Counted from the first letter of the stretch, positions 1 through 6,236 are shown. The stretch: DNA of 7,401 bases from an uncultured Moraxella sp. (GCA_916720335.1 CAKAQU010000083.1:1-7401), one strand, 5' to 3'. Numbers and translations: made by a program. Notes: generated from the sequence alone by a model not told the origin.

Positions 1-1247
1 GTACTACGGAAACATTGAGTATGACCATCTCCAAAAAATTCTACCACCAATCCATGTTTTCCGCCTTGCACCAGCGTATCAAATTTGCGTAAAACACCTC
101 TATCAGGCAATGTATGCGTATCAATACCCAGATAAATTTGAGCATTTAGTGTATTAGCGAGTGTAACAGCTTGTCTAATATCGTCTTTGCTATCAATCAC
201 CCCAACATTTTTGGCATCTGTACCTGCTCCAGCTTGATACCATTTTTGGTGTATCGCAGGTCGCTCAAGTGTTGCAACCAATTTGGTTTTGGTATCAATA
301 ACAGCTTTAGCAGGATTTGGACGAGAGGGTGTATAATCATCTTTATCAATAATGGTTTGACTGTATTGACGTAGTAAATTTTCGTAATAAAATAAGTTTT
401 TATCAATCCGAAAACTGCCTTTAGCCTTGATGGCACAGTACAAGTAGGCGATATATCTTGGTAGTATCCCATACAGCACCACACTTGCTATCATTAAAAT
501 AGCCAAACTAGCAGGCGTGGCTTGATTGTTTAATAACTCAGCCGTTGTTGGTACATTTAGACCTAAAAAGCTAGGAATAATGGATAAAAGTGACAGTGCT
601 TGTGCAAAATGCTCATTGCTTAATAGGGTGGATTCCCAAATAAAAGCATAACTTTTAAACAAAAACAAACCCAAAAGTGCCAATAAATTACCAAACAACC
701 CAAACAGCCACACCTGGTGAATCAGTTTGCCAATTTGCCATTTACCACCGTCTTTTTGAAAAAATTCTTCTTGATAAATATCAAAAGCGGTTTTATCCAG
801 CGGTTTTTGGGGGCGTAATTTATCAAAAATAAAAGACAGCCAAGAATAACTTTTGGGTTTTTTAAGTCTAATTACCCACCAAAAAAGCGTAAGAGTGTGC
901 AAACCTAAAATGCTTAAAAATACGTAAAAGAAACTGACAATTTGTGTGCCTAAAAGCCCAAAAACTGCAAGATATCCCAATAAAAAATAAGCAATGTAAT
1001 AACCACGTCGGGCAATTTTCATCAAAAATTCATTTCGATGTAACGCATTTTTTAAATGACCATCTGAATCAATCAGCTCAGCTCGTTTTACACAGCGTTC
1101 AAAGGCACTACCATCTAGATTTTTGGCGATTTTGGTGGCATCTTTTGGGCTTGTAGCAAAGATGTAATTTTGATTTTCTAGGCGGCGTACCATATCTAAT
1201 TGTTTGTGAATAAGATTGGTGTGTTGGGTGGATTTGAGCTTTTGCAT
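1..1247 (-). CDS. DUF2868 family membrane protein (3' end off window)
   Basis: The frame is open from an ATG at 1247 to the left edge, giving 415 residues and no stop, so the C-terminus is missing. I see a hydrophilic N-terminal region of about 80 residues, hydrophobic segments near residues 82-100, 102-126, 178-198 and 246-272, then a soluble C-terminal domain. That domain carries a 'NVGVIDS' stretch (347-353) and a 'LPDRGVLR' stretch (380-387), which I recognise as hallmarks of DUF2868 proteins. In many proteobacteria DUF2868 genes sit directly before a DUF3482 GTPase-like gene, which would lie beyond position 1; its role is unknown. The start is supported by an in-frame TAA 15 bases upstream and no other ATG, GTG or TTG between. 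No good Shine-Dalgarno sequence precedes it. It lies 54 bases after the rnfB-like gene on the same strand. Family call fairly sure, function unknown. Confidence 0.75.
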   Translation of the reverse strand, partial: MQKLKSTQHTNLIHKQLDMVRRLENQNYIFATSPKDATKIAKNLDGSAFERCVKRAELIDSDGHLKNALHRNEFLMKIARRGYYIAYFLLGYLAVFGLLGTQIVSFFYVFLSILGLHTLTLFWWVIRLKKPKSYSWLSFIFDKLRPQKPLDKTAFDIYQEEFFQKDGGKWQIGKLIHQVWLFGLFGNLLALLGLFLFKSYAFIWESTLLSNEHFAQALSLLSIIPSFLGLNVPTTAELLNNQATPASLAILMIASVVLYGILPRYIAYLYCAIKAKGSFRIDKNLFYYENLLRQYSQTIIDKDDYTPSRPNPAKAVIDTKTKLVATLERPAIHQKWYQAGAGTDAKNVGVIDSKDDIRQAVTLANTLNAQIYLGIDTHTLPDRGVLRKFDTLVQGGKHGLVVEFFGDGHTQCFRS

Positions 1248-1258
1248 AATGATAACTT

Positions 1259-1287
1259 TTTATACAAGATTGGTGATACTGGGTTAA
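1259..1287 (-). promoter_or_regulatory. Weak possible promoter for the DUF2868 gene
   Basis: On the minus strand TTAACC (1282-1287) and TATAAA (1259-1264) are separated by 17 bases, matching sigma-70 spacing with about 4 of 6 and 5 of 6 consensus positions. A start site about 7 bases downstream would leave only a few bases before the ATG at 1247, giving a nearly leaderless mRNA, which would fit the absence of a Shine-Dalgarno sequence. In AT-rich DNA such a match can be chance; readthrough from the rnfB-like gene is the alternative. Confidence 0.25.
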
Positions 1288-1301
1288 ATAGCAACTTACA
1301 A

Positions 1302-2153
1302 TTAAGCTGATTGCAGCTGAGTTAATTTCAATGTGGCTTCATCAAGCTTTTGGCGAATTTGTGGATTTTCGCTTGTAGCTAGTTGTTTGGTAAATTTTTT
1401 GATTTGATTGCGTAATTTTGCCATTTCAATGGTGTTTTTAGCTGTTTTTTCATCAATGATTTGTGCGGTTTGCCCATTTTGATTGATGGCGTTGCTTAAG
1501 CTGCTTTCTACGGTGCTAACGACAGGTTTTGCGCCATTGGTTATATTTTTAGCAACACGGTCAAGATGTCGATAGTAACGCTGACGTAAATGCTGCTGAT
1601 TTTGATGACGTTCTTCATGGCTTGGATTTTCGTCAAAATCAACCAAGCTAATACAATCTACAGGGCAAGGCAGTAGACATAATTCACAACCTGTACACAA
1701 ATCTGTTAAGATGGTGTGCATGTGTTTGGCGGTACCAATAATTGCATCCACTGGACAAGCAGGGATGCACTTGGTGCAGCCAATACAGTCCTCTTCTTTA
1801 ATAATAGCACGTACAGCTTTTGGGCGTTGGGTTGTTGGATTTAAAGGAAATTTACCCAACGTGGCAGGTAGTTTGTCGCGCATTATGCCATGATTTTGTA
1901 GAATGGCGAAAATCGCATCTGTAACCGCCTGACCGCCAGGAATGCACAAATTATGAGCTTGGGCTTCTACTACAATGCTATAAGCATAAGGCAAACAACC
2001 ATCTCGATGTGTGCATAGACCACATTGGGTTTGTGGTAAGACATCATCAATTTGGGCGATGGTGATTTGCTGATTTTCTGGCAACTCTTGAATTTTAAGA
2101 GTGTGAAATAAAATCGGCAAATTAGCGGACTTATTAGCAGTGTAAGTAATCAT
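1302..2153 (-). CDS. rnfB: RnfB-like ferredoxin (electron transport complex subunit B family), solitary
   Basis: This 283-residue protein has the RnfB architecture without the membrane anchor. An Fe-S domain begins around residue 34 with 'PQTQCGLC', and Cys44, Cys47, Cys53 and Cys70 are placed to bind one 4Fe-4S cluster. Two ferredoxin CxxCxxCxxxCP motifs follow (Cys123/126/129/133 and Cys153/156/159/163). A charged, probably coiled-coil tail runs from about 235 to 283. Classical RnfB starts with a hydrophobic helix and sits in an rnfABCDGE operon; here there is no such helix and no other rnf gene, so it is probably a cytoplasmic electron carrier whose partner cannot be told from the window. 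The first cluster has five residues between the second and third Cys where E. coli RnfB has four. The ATG at 2153 has only a weak purine stretch before it. Family call is sure; the symbol denotes homology, not proven membership of an Rnf complex. Confidence 0.85.
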   Translation of the reverse strand: MITYTANKSANLPILFHTLKIQELPENQQITIAQIDDVLPQTQCGLCTHRDGCLPYAYSIVVEAQAHNLCIPGGQAVTDAIFAILQNHGIMRDKLPATLGKFPLNPTTQRPKAVRAIIKEEDCIGCTKCIPACPVDAIIGTAKHMHTILTDLCTGCELCLLPCPVDCISLVDFDENPSHEERHQNQQHLRQRYYRHLDRVAKNITNGAKPVVSTVESSLSNAINQNGQTAQIIDEKTAKNTIEMAKLRNQIKKFTKQLATSENPQIRQKLDEATLKLTQLQSA

Positions 2154-2180
2154 GAAAATCCATCAATATAACAATACAAT

Positions 2181-2218
2181 AACAAAAATAAGACAACAAC
2201 TACCAAAACTGTCTTATT
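2181..2218 (-). terminator. AT-rich Rho-independent terminator after uvrB
   Basis: In the minus-strand transcript a perfect 9-base-pair stem (arms 2210-2218 and 2187-2195, AATAAGACA with TGTCTTATT) closes a 14-base loop and runs straight into a U-rich tract (2188-2181, one C-derived G). It begins 33 bases after the uvrB stop. The stem has only three GC pairs, so it may be leaky and let uvrB transcripts continue into the rnfB-like gene. Confidence 0.5.
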
Positions 2219-2224
2219 ATAACA
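2216..2224 (-). promoter_or_regulatory. Extended -10 promoter, probably for the rnfB-like gene
   Basis: The minus strand reads TGTTATAAT, a perfect TATAAT (2216-2221) with the TGn extension (2222-2224). No good -35 hexamer is seen at 16-18 bases, which extended -10 promoters tolerate. Transcription would begin near 2209 and give a leader of about 55 bases before the ATG at 2153. The -10 box overlaps the first arm of the uvrB terminator hairpin, so transcripts starting here would lack that arm and not form the hairpin. Confidence 0.4.
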
Positions 2225-2251
2225 ATTTTTAACAAAATTAGTTAGAAATGA

Positions 2252-4330
2252 CTAAACTTTAAGCGTTTTTTCTTTTAAAGCCAGTAGTTTATCGCGCACC
2301 TTTATTGCTTCTTCAAATTTGAGTTCGGCAGAGAGCGTTTTAATACGCTTTTCAAGTCGGTTGATTTCTTTGGCAAGTAACGTTGGATTGTACAAAATAT
2401 CAACATCAATATCACCAAGCGCCTCCATGTTGATGGTGGGGCTAGCAACGTTTTCTACTTCGCCTGTGTCTATTTTATCAGTGATGGTACGTGTGGCAGA
2501 TTTTGGAGTAATATTGTGAGCGGCGTTATAAGCAAGCTGTTTGGTTCGGCGTCTGTTGGTTTCATCAATGGCTTTTTGCATGCTGTTTGTGATGGTGTCA
2601 GCATATAAAATAGCTTTACCATGAATATGTCGAGCTGCCCGACCAATTGTTTGGATAAGTGAACGTTCTGAACGCAAAAAACCTTCTTTGTCTGCATCAA
2701 AAATTGCTACCAAAGATACTTCAGGCATATCCAAACCCTCGCGCAATAAGTTAATGCCAACAAGGACATCATGCACGCCCGTTCTAAGTTCATGAATAAT
2801 TTTCATGCGTTCTACGGTATCAATATCTGAATGTAAGTAAGCGACTTTTACGTTGTATTCTTTTAAGTAACTGGTTAAATCTTCTGCCATACGTTTGGTT
2901 AAAGTGGTGATTAATACACGTTCATTCAAAGATTTACGAAGATTAATTTCTCCAAGCACATCATCAACTTGGGTTAAAACAGGACGAATTTCAATTTCAG
3001 GGTCAACCAATCCTGTTGGGCGCAAAACTTGTTCGATGACGCTTTGAGCGTGAACTAATTCGTAATCGGCAGGCGTGGCTGAAACAAAAATTCGTGTGGG
3101 TACGATTTTTTCCCACTCTTCAAACGTCATAGGTCGATTGTCCAAAGCTGAAGGCAGGCGAAAACCATAGTTTACAAGTGTCTCTTTTCGGCTTCTATCG
3201 CCTTTATACATTGCGCCAATTTGGGGTAGGGTAACATGACTTTCATCTAAAAAAACCAGCGCATCTTTGGGTAAATAATCAAACAAAGTGGGTGGGCAGG
3301 CGCCTTGAGGTCTGCCTGATAAATGTCGCGAATAATTTTCGATGCCATTACAATAGCCAAGCTGCGTAATCATTTCCAAATCGTATTGAGTGCGTTCCTT
3401 GATGCGTTGAGCTTCTATCAGTTTATTGTGTTTATTAAAATATTCCAATCGCTCATTAAGCTCATCTTTGATGGCAAGACTTGCCGCTTCTAATTGTTCT
3501 TTTGGGGTAACGTAATGTGATTTTGGGTAGATGGTAATGCGTGGCACTGTTTTAATGCTTTTACCGGTCAAAGGGTCAAACCAAGTGATTTTTTCTACTT
3601 CATCATCAAATAAACAAATGCGTATCGCCAAACTCTCGCTTTCAGCAGGGAAAATGTCCAACGTTTCTCCAAAAACCCGATACGTTCCCCGTCCAAAATC
3701 AAGTTCATTGCGTTGATACTGTAATTCGACCAAGCGTTTGATTAAATCTTGGCGTGAAACGATATCACCAACCACAACATGAAACAGCATTTTTAGATAG
3801 CTTTGAGGGTCGCCAAGCCCATAAATTGCCGAAACGGATGCTATAATAATTGCGTCTCGTCTTTCCAATAAAGCTCGCGTTGCTGACAATCGCATTTGGT
3901 CAATATGGTCATTAATAGCACTGTCTTTTTCAATAAATGTATCTGATGCAGGCACGTAGGCTTCAGGCTGATAGTAATCATAATAACTAACAAAATATTC
4001 TACGGCATTGTGTGGAAAAAAGGCCTTAAATTCTCCATACAACTGGGCTGCTAAAGTTTTGTTGTGCGCCATAATGATAGCAGGGCGATTGCAGGCTTCA
4101 ATAACTTTTGCCATGGTATAGGTTTTACCTGAGCCAGTAACCCCAAGCAGCAGTTGGTCTTTTTTTCCTTGGGTGATGCCATCAACCAGCTGTTTTATTG
4201 CTTCAGGCTGGTCGCCACTTGGTGAAAATGATGAAATCATCTTAAATGATTTTGAATTTTTTTTATCATCAAGTTGTTTGTTGAGCTGGTTTTGTTTTGT
4301 TTGCTCGTACGTGCTTTGGGGTAGTTTCAT
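2252..4330 (-). CDS. uvrB: UvrABC excinuclease subunit B
   Basis: UvrB is the damage-verifying DNA helicase of nucleotide excision repair: UvrA loads it at lesions, and it then recruits UvrC, which makes the incisions. The 692 residues align end to end with E. coli UvrB (673). Visible are Walker A GVTGSGKT (63-70), the beta-hairpin that inserts between strands (about 115-137, 'YYDYYQPEAYVP'), the Walker B box DESH (362-365), SATP (417-420), helicase motifs 'LREGLDMPEV' (529-538) and 'QTIGRAAR' (560-567), and a C-terminal UVR domain (about 653-688) that binds UvrC. The first 26 residues are a Lys/Gln/Asn-rich extension absent from E. coli. I keep Met1 rather than Met31 because Phe29-Lys30 match conserved residues of E. 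coli UvrB and no other start codon lies between. No clear Shine-Dalgarno sequence and no CTGT-N8-ACAG LexA box is seen upstream. Confidence 0.98.
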   Translation of the reverse strand: MKLPQSTYEQTKQNQLNKQLDDKKNSKSFKMISSFSPSGDQPEAIKQLVDGITQGKKDQLLLGVTGSGKTYTMAKVIEACNRPAIIMAHNKTLAAQLYGEFKAFFPHNAVEYFVSYYDYYQPEAYVPASDTFIEKDSAINDHIDQMRLSATRALLERRDAIIIASVSAIYGLGDPQSYLKMLFHVVVGDIVSRQDLIKRLVELQYQRNELDFGRGTYRVFGETLDIFPAESESLAIRICLFDDEVEKITWFDPLTGKSIKTVPRITIYPKSHYVTPKEQLEAASLAIKDELNERLEYFNKHNKLIEAQRIKERTQYDLEMITQLGYCNGIENYSRHLSGRPQGACPPTLFDYLPKDALVFLDESHVTLPQIGAMYKGDRSRKETLVNYGFRLPSALDNRPMTFEEWEKIVPTRIFVSATPADYELVHAQSVIEQVLRPTGLVDPEIEIRPVLTQVDDVLGEINLRKSLNERVLITTLTKRMAEDLTSYLKEYNVKVAYLHSDIDTVERMKIIHELRTGVHDVLVGINLLREGLDMPEVSLVAIFDADKEGFLRSERSLIQTIGRAARHIHGKAILYADTITNSMQKAIDETNRRRTKQLAYNAAHNITPKSATRTITDKIDTGEVENVASPTINMEALGDIDVDILYNPTLLAKEINRLEKRIKTLSAELKFEEAIKVRDKLLALKEKTLKV

Positions 4331-4343
4331 AACAAGGTAGATT
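4331..4343. repeat. Inverted repeat, uvrB-side copy (partner 4967-4980)
   Basis: The plus strand reads AACAAGGTAGATT here; the minus strand at 4980-4967 reads AACAAAGGTAGATT. The two copies point in opposite directions, flank the DUF2059 gene, differ by one inserted A, and each directly touches an ATG start codon on the minus strand (4330 and 4966). A readthrough transcript could pair them over 13 bases with one bulge. Confidence 0.6.
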
Positions 4344-4361
4344 CGGCAATAAAGTAAAGCG

Positions 4362-4367
4362 ATTATA
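4362..4367 (-). promoter_or_regulatory. -10 box of a probable uvrB promoter
   Basis: A perfect TATAAT lies on the minus strand just after the terminator of the DUF2059 gene and 31 bases before the uvrB ATG. It predicts a start near 4355 and a leader of about 25 bases. The -35 region falls in the T-rich terminator tail and matches poorly. Its position between a terminator and a gene supports it more than the hexamer alone. Confidence 0.5.
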
Positions 4368-4380
4368 AGGATTTTTAGTT

Positions 4381-4413
4381 AAAATAAAACCCACTAGAAA
4401 TAAATTTAGTGGG
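4381..4413 (-). terminator. Rho-independent terminator of the DUF2059 gene
   Basis: In the minus-strand transcript a perfect 7-base-pair stem (CCCACTA, arms 4407-4413 and 4390-4396) closes a 10-base loop and is followed at once by TTTTATTTT (4389-4381). It lies 31 bases after the DUF2059 stop and ahead of the uvrB promoter, so it separates the two genes. Confidence 0.85.
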
Positions 4414-4444
4414 CTTATTTGCAACAAAATTTAACGAAAATAAA

Positions 4445-4966
4445 TTACTTTTTAAGAATCTTGCTGATGGCTTCTTCCATTTTCTTTTGATTTTTATCCA
4501 CATAGGATTTTACTGTATTTTTACTCGCCTCTTCAGCATTTTTTAGGTAAGTACTCAATAAAACCCCTTCTTTTTTTAGGGCGTTTTGTCCATCAACACT
4601 GCCATAAAAAGCAAGTTGGGCATCAATTTCTTTTTGATTGTATACGCTTTTAGCAGCAGATAAATATGATTTTTTTAAAGAAGCTTTGGTTTCTGGTGTA
4701 TCCAAGCTTTTTAATAAACCTTCAGCATAATCATCGTAAAGTTTAATTGCTTGTTTGCGTTCCTCGTCACTAAGTTTTGGGTCATTGGCTACAATGTATG
4801 TTAATTTCATGCGGTCTTCTACTAAAGCCTCATTAATTTGTGCATAAAATAAGTTTTCATACGAACTGTATTTGGCAAGTTCTTCAACTGACTTGTCAGT
4901 AGGACTAGCAAAAGCTGAAGTGCAAATGACCATACTAGTTAGCATAAGTGTTTTAAGTAATTTCAT
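4445..4966 (-). CDS. Secreted DUF2059 domain protein
   Basis: This 173-residue protein starts with a Sec signal peptide: basic MKLLK, a hydrophobic core, and a likely cleavage site after Ala18-Phe19-Ala20. The mature part has no Cys, is rich in Lys and Glu and reads as alpha-helical. Residues from about 80 to 140 resemble DUF2059, with the family's 'EIDAQLAFYGSVDGQNAL' core (113-130), where an aromatic-Tyr pair precedes a Gly-Gln helix start. DUF2059 proteins are periplasmic or exported proteins of unknown function. The C-terminus is basic (ISKILKK). The start is supported by AAAGG six bases upstream and by the signal peptide. The gene stands alone, with a strong terminator in front and another behind. 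Confidence 0.75.
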   Translation of the reverse strand: MKLLKTLMLTSMVICTSAFASPTDKSVEELAKYSSYENLFYAQINEALVEDRMKLTYIVANDPKLSDEERKQAIKLYDDYAEGLLKSLDTPETKASLKKSYLSAAKSVYNQKEIDAQLAFYGSVDGQNALKKEGVLLSTYLKNAEEASKNTVKSYVDKNQKKMEEAISKILKK

Positions 4967-4980
4967 AATCTACCTTTGTT
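4967..4980. repeat. Inverted repeat, DUF2059-side copy (partner 4331-4343)
   Basis: This copy contains the AAAGG ribosome-binding site of the DUF2059 gene, so base pairing with the uvrB-side copy would cover it. Whether it does anything is inference; a near match of this length can arise by chance in a window this size. Confidence 0.6.
4973..4977 (-). promoter_or_regulatory. Shine-Dalgarno sequence of the DUF2059 gene
   Basis: AAAGG on the minus strand, six bases before the ATG at 4966, fixes the start. The surrounding leader (4967-4980) is nearly the reverse complement of the bases before the uvrB start (4331-4343). Confidence 0.7.
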
Positions 4981-5007
4981 ACTAATATCAAAACAACATC
5001 AAAATGA

Positions 5008-5021
5008 TTAAATCGGTTTAA
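5008..5021. repeat. Small inverted repeat in the region upstream of the DUF2059 gene
   Basis: TTAAA and TTTAA flank TCGG with perfect 5-base symmetry, between the terminator of the preceding gene and the DUF2059 start. It could be an operator half-pair, but it is short and AT-rich. The 133-base gap (4967-5099) otherwise holds the terminator at 5041-5086; I could not pick out a convincing promoter for DUF2059. Confidence 0.3.
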
Positions 5022-5040
5022 CCATCTTAAAAACGATGTT

Positions 5041-5086
5041 AAAAAAATCATTAGCCTATCAGGTTTTGATTAAATAGGCAAATGAT
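5041..5086 (-). terminator. Long-stem Rho-independent terminator of the substrate-binding protein gene
   Basis: In the minus-strand transcript arms 5086-5074 and 5059-5047 form 12 base pairs with one central U-U mismatch (inner half GCCTAT with ATAGGC) around a 14-base loop. A run of seven T (5047-5041) follows directly. It begins 13 bases after the stop codon at 5100. This is the strongest terminator in the window. Confidence 0.9.
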
Positions 5087-5099
5087 AATTATTTATCTA

Positions 5100-6149
5100 T
5101 TAGGGTTTTTGGTTTGCTGTTTGCTCGCTGGGCTTTTGTTCAGCTTTGCTTGGTGTAGTGTCGGTATTCATACCTGTTTTGATAAGCTCATCAGATAAGC
5201 TCACCCCTTGGTTTTGAGCATTTTTTGGGCTGACATACAAGGTCAGTGTATTCATTACCTCAGGTTTGATTTGATTGGCAGGCGTGCCGTCTAAGCTTTT
5301 GGCAACTAATTTTGCGGTGGTTAATCCAAAATCAAAATCATTCACTCCAAGCGCTGCCGTTGCTCCACGTCTGACTGAAAATTCATCAGATGCAATAACA
5401 GGGATTTTTAATTCATTAGCAACACCAACCATTGCTTCCATTGCTGAAGCAACGTTATTATCCAGCGATGTGTAAATCAAATCTGCTCGTCCACTTAAGG
5501 CGCGAGTAGCAGCAGCAACATCTGATGAGCGGTTGATAGGAATGTCCACCAAAGCCATACCATATTTAGGCAGTTCAACTTTTAGACGTTCTTTTAAAGA
5601 AACTGAATTCATCTCGCCTGAACTATAAACAAAACCAATGCGTTTGGCTTCAGGTTTTACTTTTTGAAATAACTCAATTTGTGGTTCTAAGGGTAATTCG
5701 CTGGATAATCCTGTGATGTTGCTCTGAGTGGCAATACCTTTATCGTCAATCAGTTTTGCAGCAACTGGGTCGGATACAGCGGTGTAAATAATTGGGATGC
5801 TTTGGGTGGCAGCAGCGATAGTTTGAGCGCTGGGTGTGGATATAGCAACAATAGCATCAGGACTGTCAGCGCTAAACTGCTTGGCAATTTGTCCTGCGGT
5901 TGCCATATTGCCTTGAGCGGATTGAAAATTAACCGTTAGGTTTTTTCCTTCTTGATAGCCTTGTTCGGCAAGTCCTGCAATTACCCCGCGACGTATGTCA
6001 TCCAGTGATGGATGTTCAACAATGGCGCTAATGGCAAGAGTTTTATGAATTTCTTTAGGGGCGTTTGTGTTTTCTTGTTTTGCAGTTTCTTGGGTGCAGC
6101 CAAATAATAATGCACTGCATAAGGCAATGATGGGTAGCCTGTCAAACAT
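5100..6149 (-). CDS. ABC transporter substrate-binding lipoprotein (ABC_sub_bind/TrpX family)
   Basis: The 349 residues begin with a lipoprotein signal: a short hydrophobic stretch ending in L-F-G-Cys18, so Cys18 would be lipidated after cleavage. The two-lobed periplasmic binding domain runs from about 37 to 325 and has the family's wording, for instance 'GLAEQGYQEGKNLTV' near 61, a 'STPSAQTIAAAT' stretch near 104, 'IPIIYTAVSDPVAA' near 118, 'LIYTSLDNN' near 225 and 'IPVIASDE' near 250. The last 25 residues are a Lys/Gln/Pro/Thr-rich tail of low complexity. Related proteins feed an ABC importer, and some are thought to bind tryptophan or other aromatic ligands; the ligand cannot be read here. 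No permease or ATPase gene adjoins it. GGAG seven bases before the ATG at 6149 confirms the start. It has its own promoter and terminator, so it is probably monocistronic. Confidence 0.9.
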   Translation of the reverse strand: MFDRLPIIALCSALLFGCTQETAKQENTNAPKEIHKTLAISAIVEHPSLDDIRRGVIAGLAEQGYQEGKNLTVNFQSAQGNMATAGQIAKQFSADSPDAIVAISTPSAQTIAAATQSIPIIYTAVSDPVAAKLIDDKGIATQSNITGLSSELPLEPQIELFQKVKPEAKRIGFVYSSGEMNSVSLKERLKVELPKYGMALVDIPINRSSDVAAATRALSGRADLIYTSLDNNVASAMEAMVGVANELKIPVIASDEFSVRRGATAALGVNDFDFGLTTAKLVAKSLDGTPANQIKPEVMNTLTLYVSPKNAQNQGVSLSDELIKTGMNTDTTPSKAEQKPSEQTANQKP

Positions 6150-6156
6150 ACTGATG

Positions 6157-6160
6157 CTCC
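6157..6160 (-). promoter_or_regulatory. Shine-Dalgarno sequence of the substrate-binding protein gene
   Basis: GGAG on the minus strand, seven bases from the ATG at 6149. It is one of the clearest ribosome-binding sites in the window and settles the start just before the lipoprotein signal. Confidence 0.75.
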
Positions 6161-6167
6161 AGATTTT

Positions 6168-6177
6168 AAACTAGTTT
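6168..6177. repeat. 10-base palindrome in the leader of the substrate-binding protein gene
   Basis: AAACTAGTTT is a perfect palindrome between the predicted transcription start (about 6201) and the Shine-Dalgarno sequence. It contains ACTAGT, the core half-site of the E. coli TrpR operator, but the second half-site is missing. It may be an operator for some repressor or simply AT-rich chance. Confidence 0.3.
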
Positions 6178-6207
6178 TAAAGTTAGATTTACCAATAAAA
6201 AGTCATC

Positions 6208-6236
6208 AATATAAGCTAAATCCAAATATCGGTCAA
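6208..6236 (-). promoter_or_regulatory. Sigma-70 promoter of the substrate-binding protein gene
   Basis: The minus strand has TTGACC (6231-6236, 5 of 6 consensus) and TATATT (6208-6213, 5 of 6) with the ideal 17-base spacer. The start would be near 6201, with a leader of about 52 bases. The -35 box contains the TGA stop codon (6233-6235) of the 114-residue gene, so the upstream unit ends exactly where this one begins. Confidence 0.75.

Noticed and set aside
197..484. Minus-strand reading frame of 95 codons with a hydrophobic C-terminal half
   Set aside because: It lies wholly inside the DUF2868 gene in another frame on the same strand, and the DUF2868 frame has the family motifs.
944..1156. 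Plus-strand reading frame of 70 codons
   Set aside because: It is antisense to the membrane-helix region of the DUF2868 gene, with no ribosome-binding site and no recognisable protein.
1284..1310. Small hairpin at the end of the rnfB-like gene (CTTA/TAAG stem)
   Set aside because: The stem is only 4 to 6 pairs, overlaps the stop codon and is not followed by a U tract, so it is not a credible terminator.
2236..2260. Imperfect hairpin around the uvrB stop (GTTTAG with CTAAC)
   Set aside because: The stem is short with a bulge and overlaps the stop codon; the hairpin at 2181-2218 is a better terminator.
3961..4210. Direct repeat CTTCAGGCTG at 3961 and 4201
   Set aside because: Both copies encode conserved QPEA segments of UvrB (about residues 121-124 and 41-44), so the repeat reflects protein sequence.
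4331..4444. Possible SOS (LexA) box upstream of uvrB
   Set aside because: No CTGT-N8-ACAG sequence is present in the gap, and several Moraxellaceae are known to lack LexA.
5081..5098. Fur-box-like AATGATAATTATTTATC
   Set aside because: It sits just past a stop codon and partly inside the outer arm of the terminator, not at a promoter, and its symmetry is broken relative to the Fur consensus.
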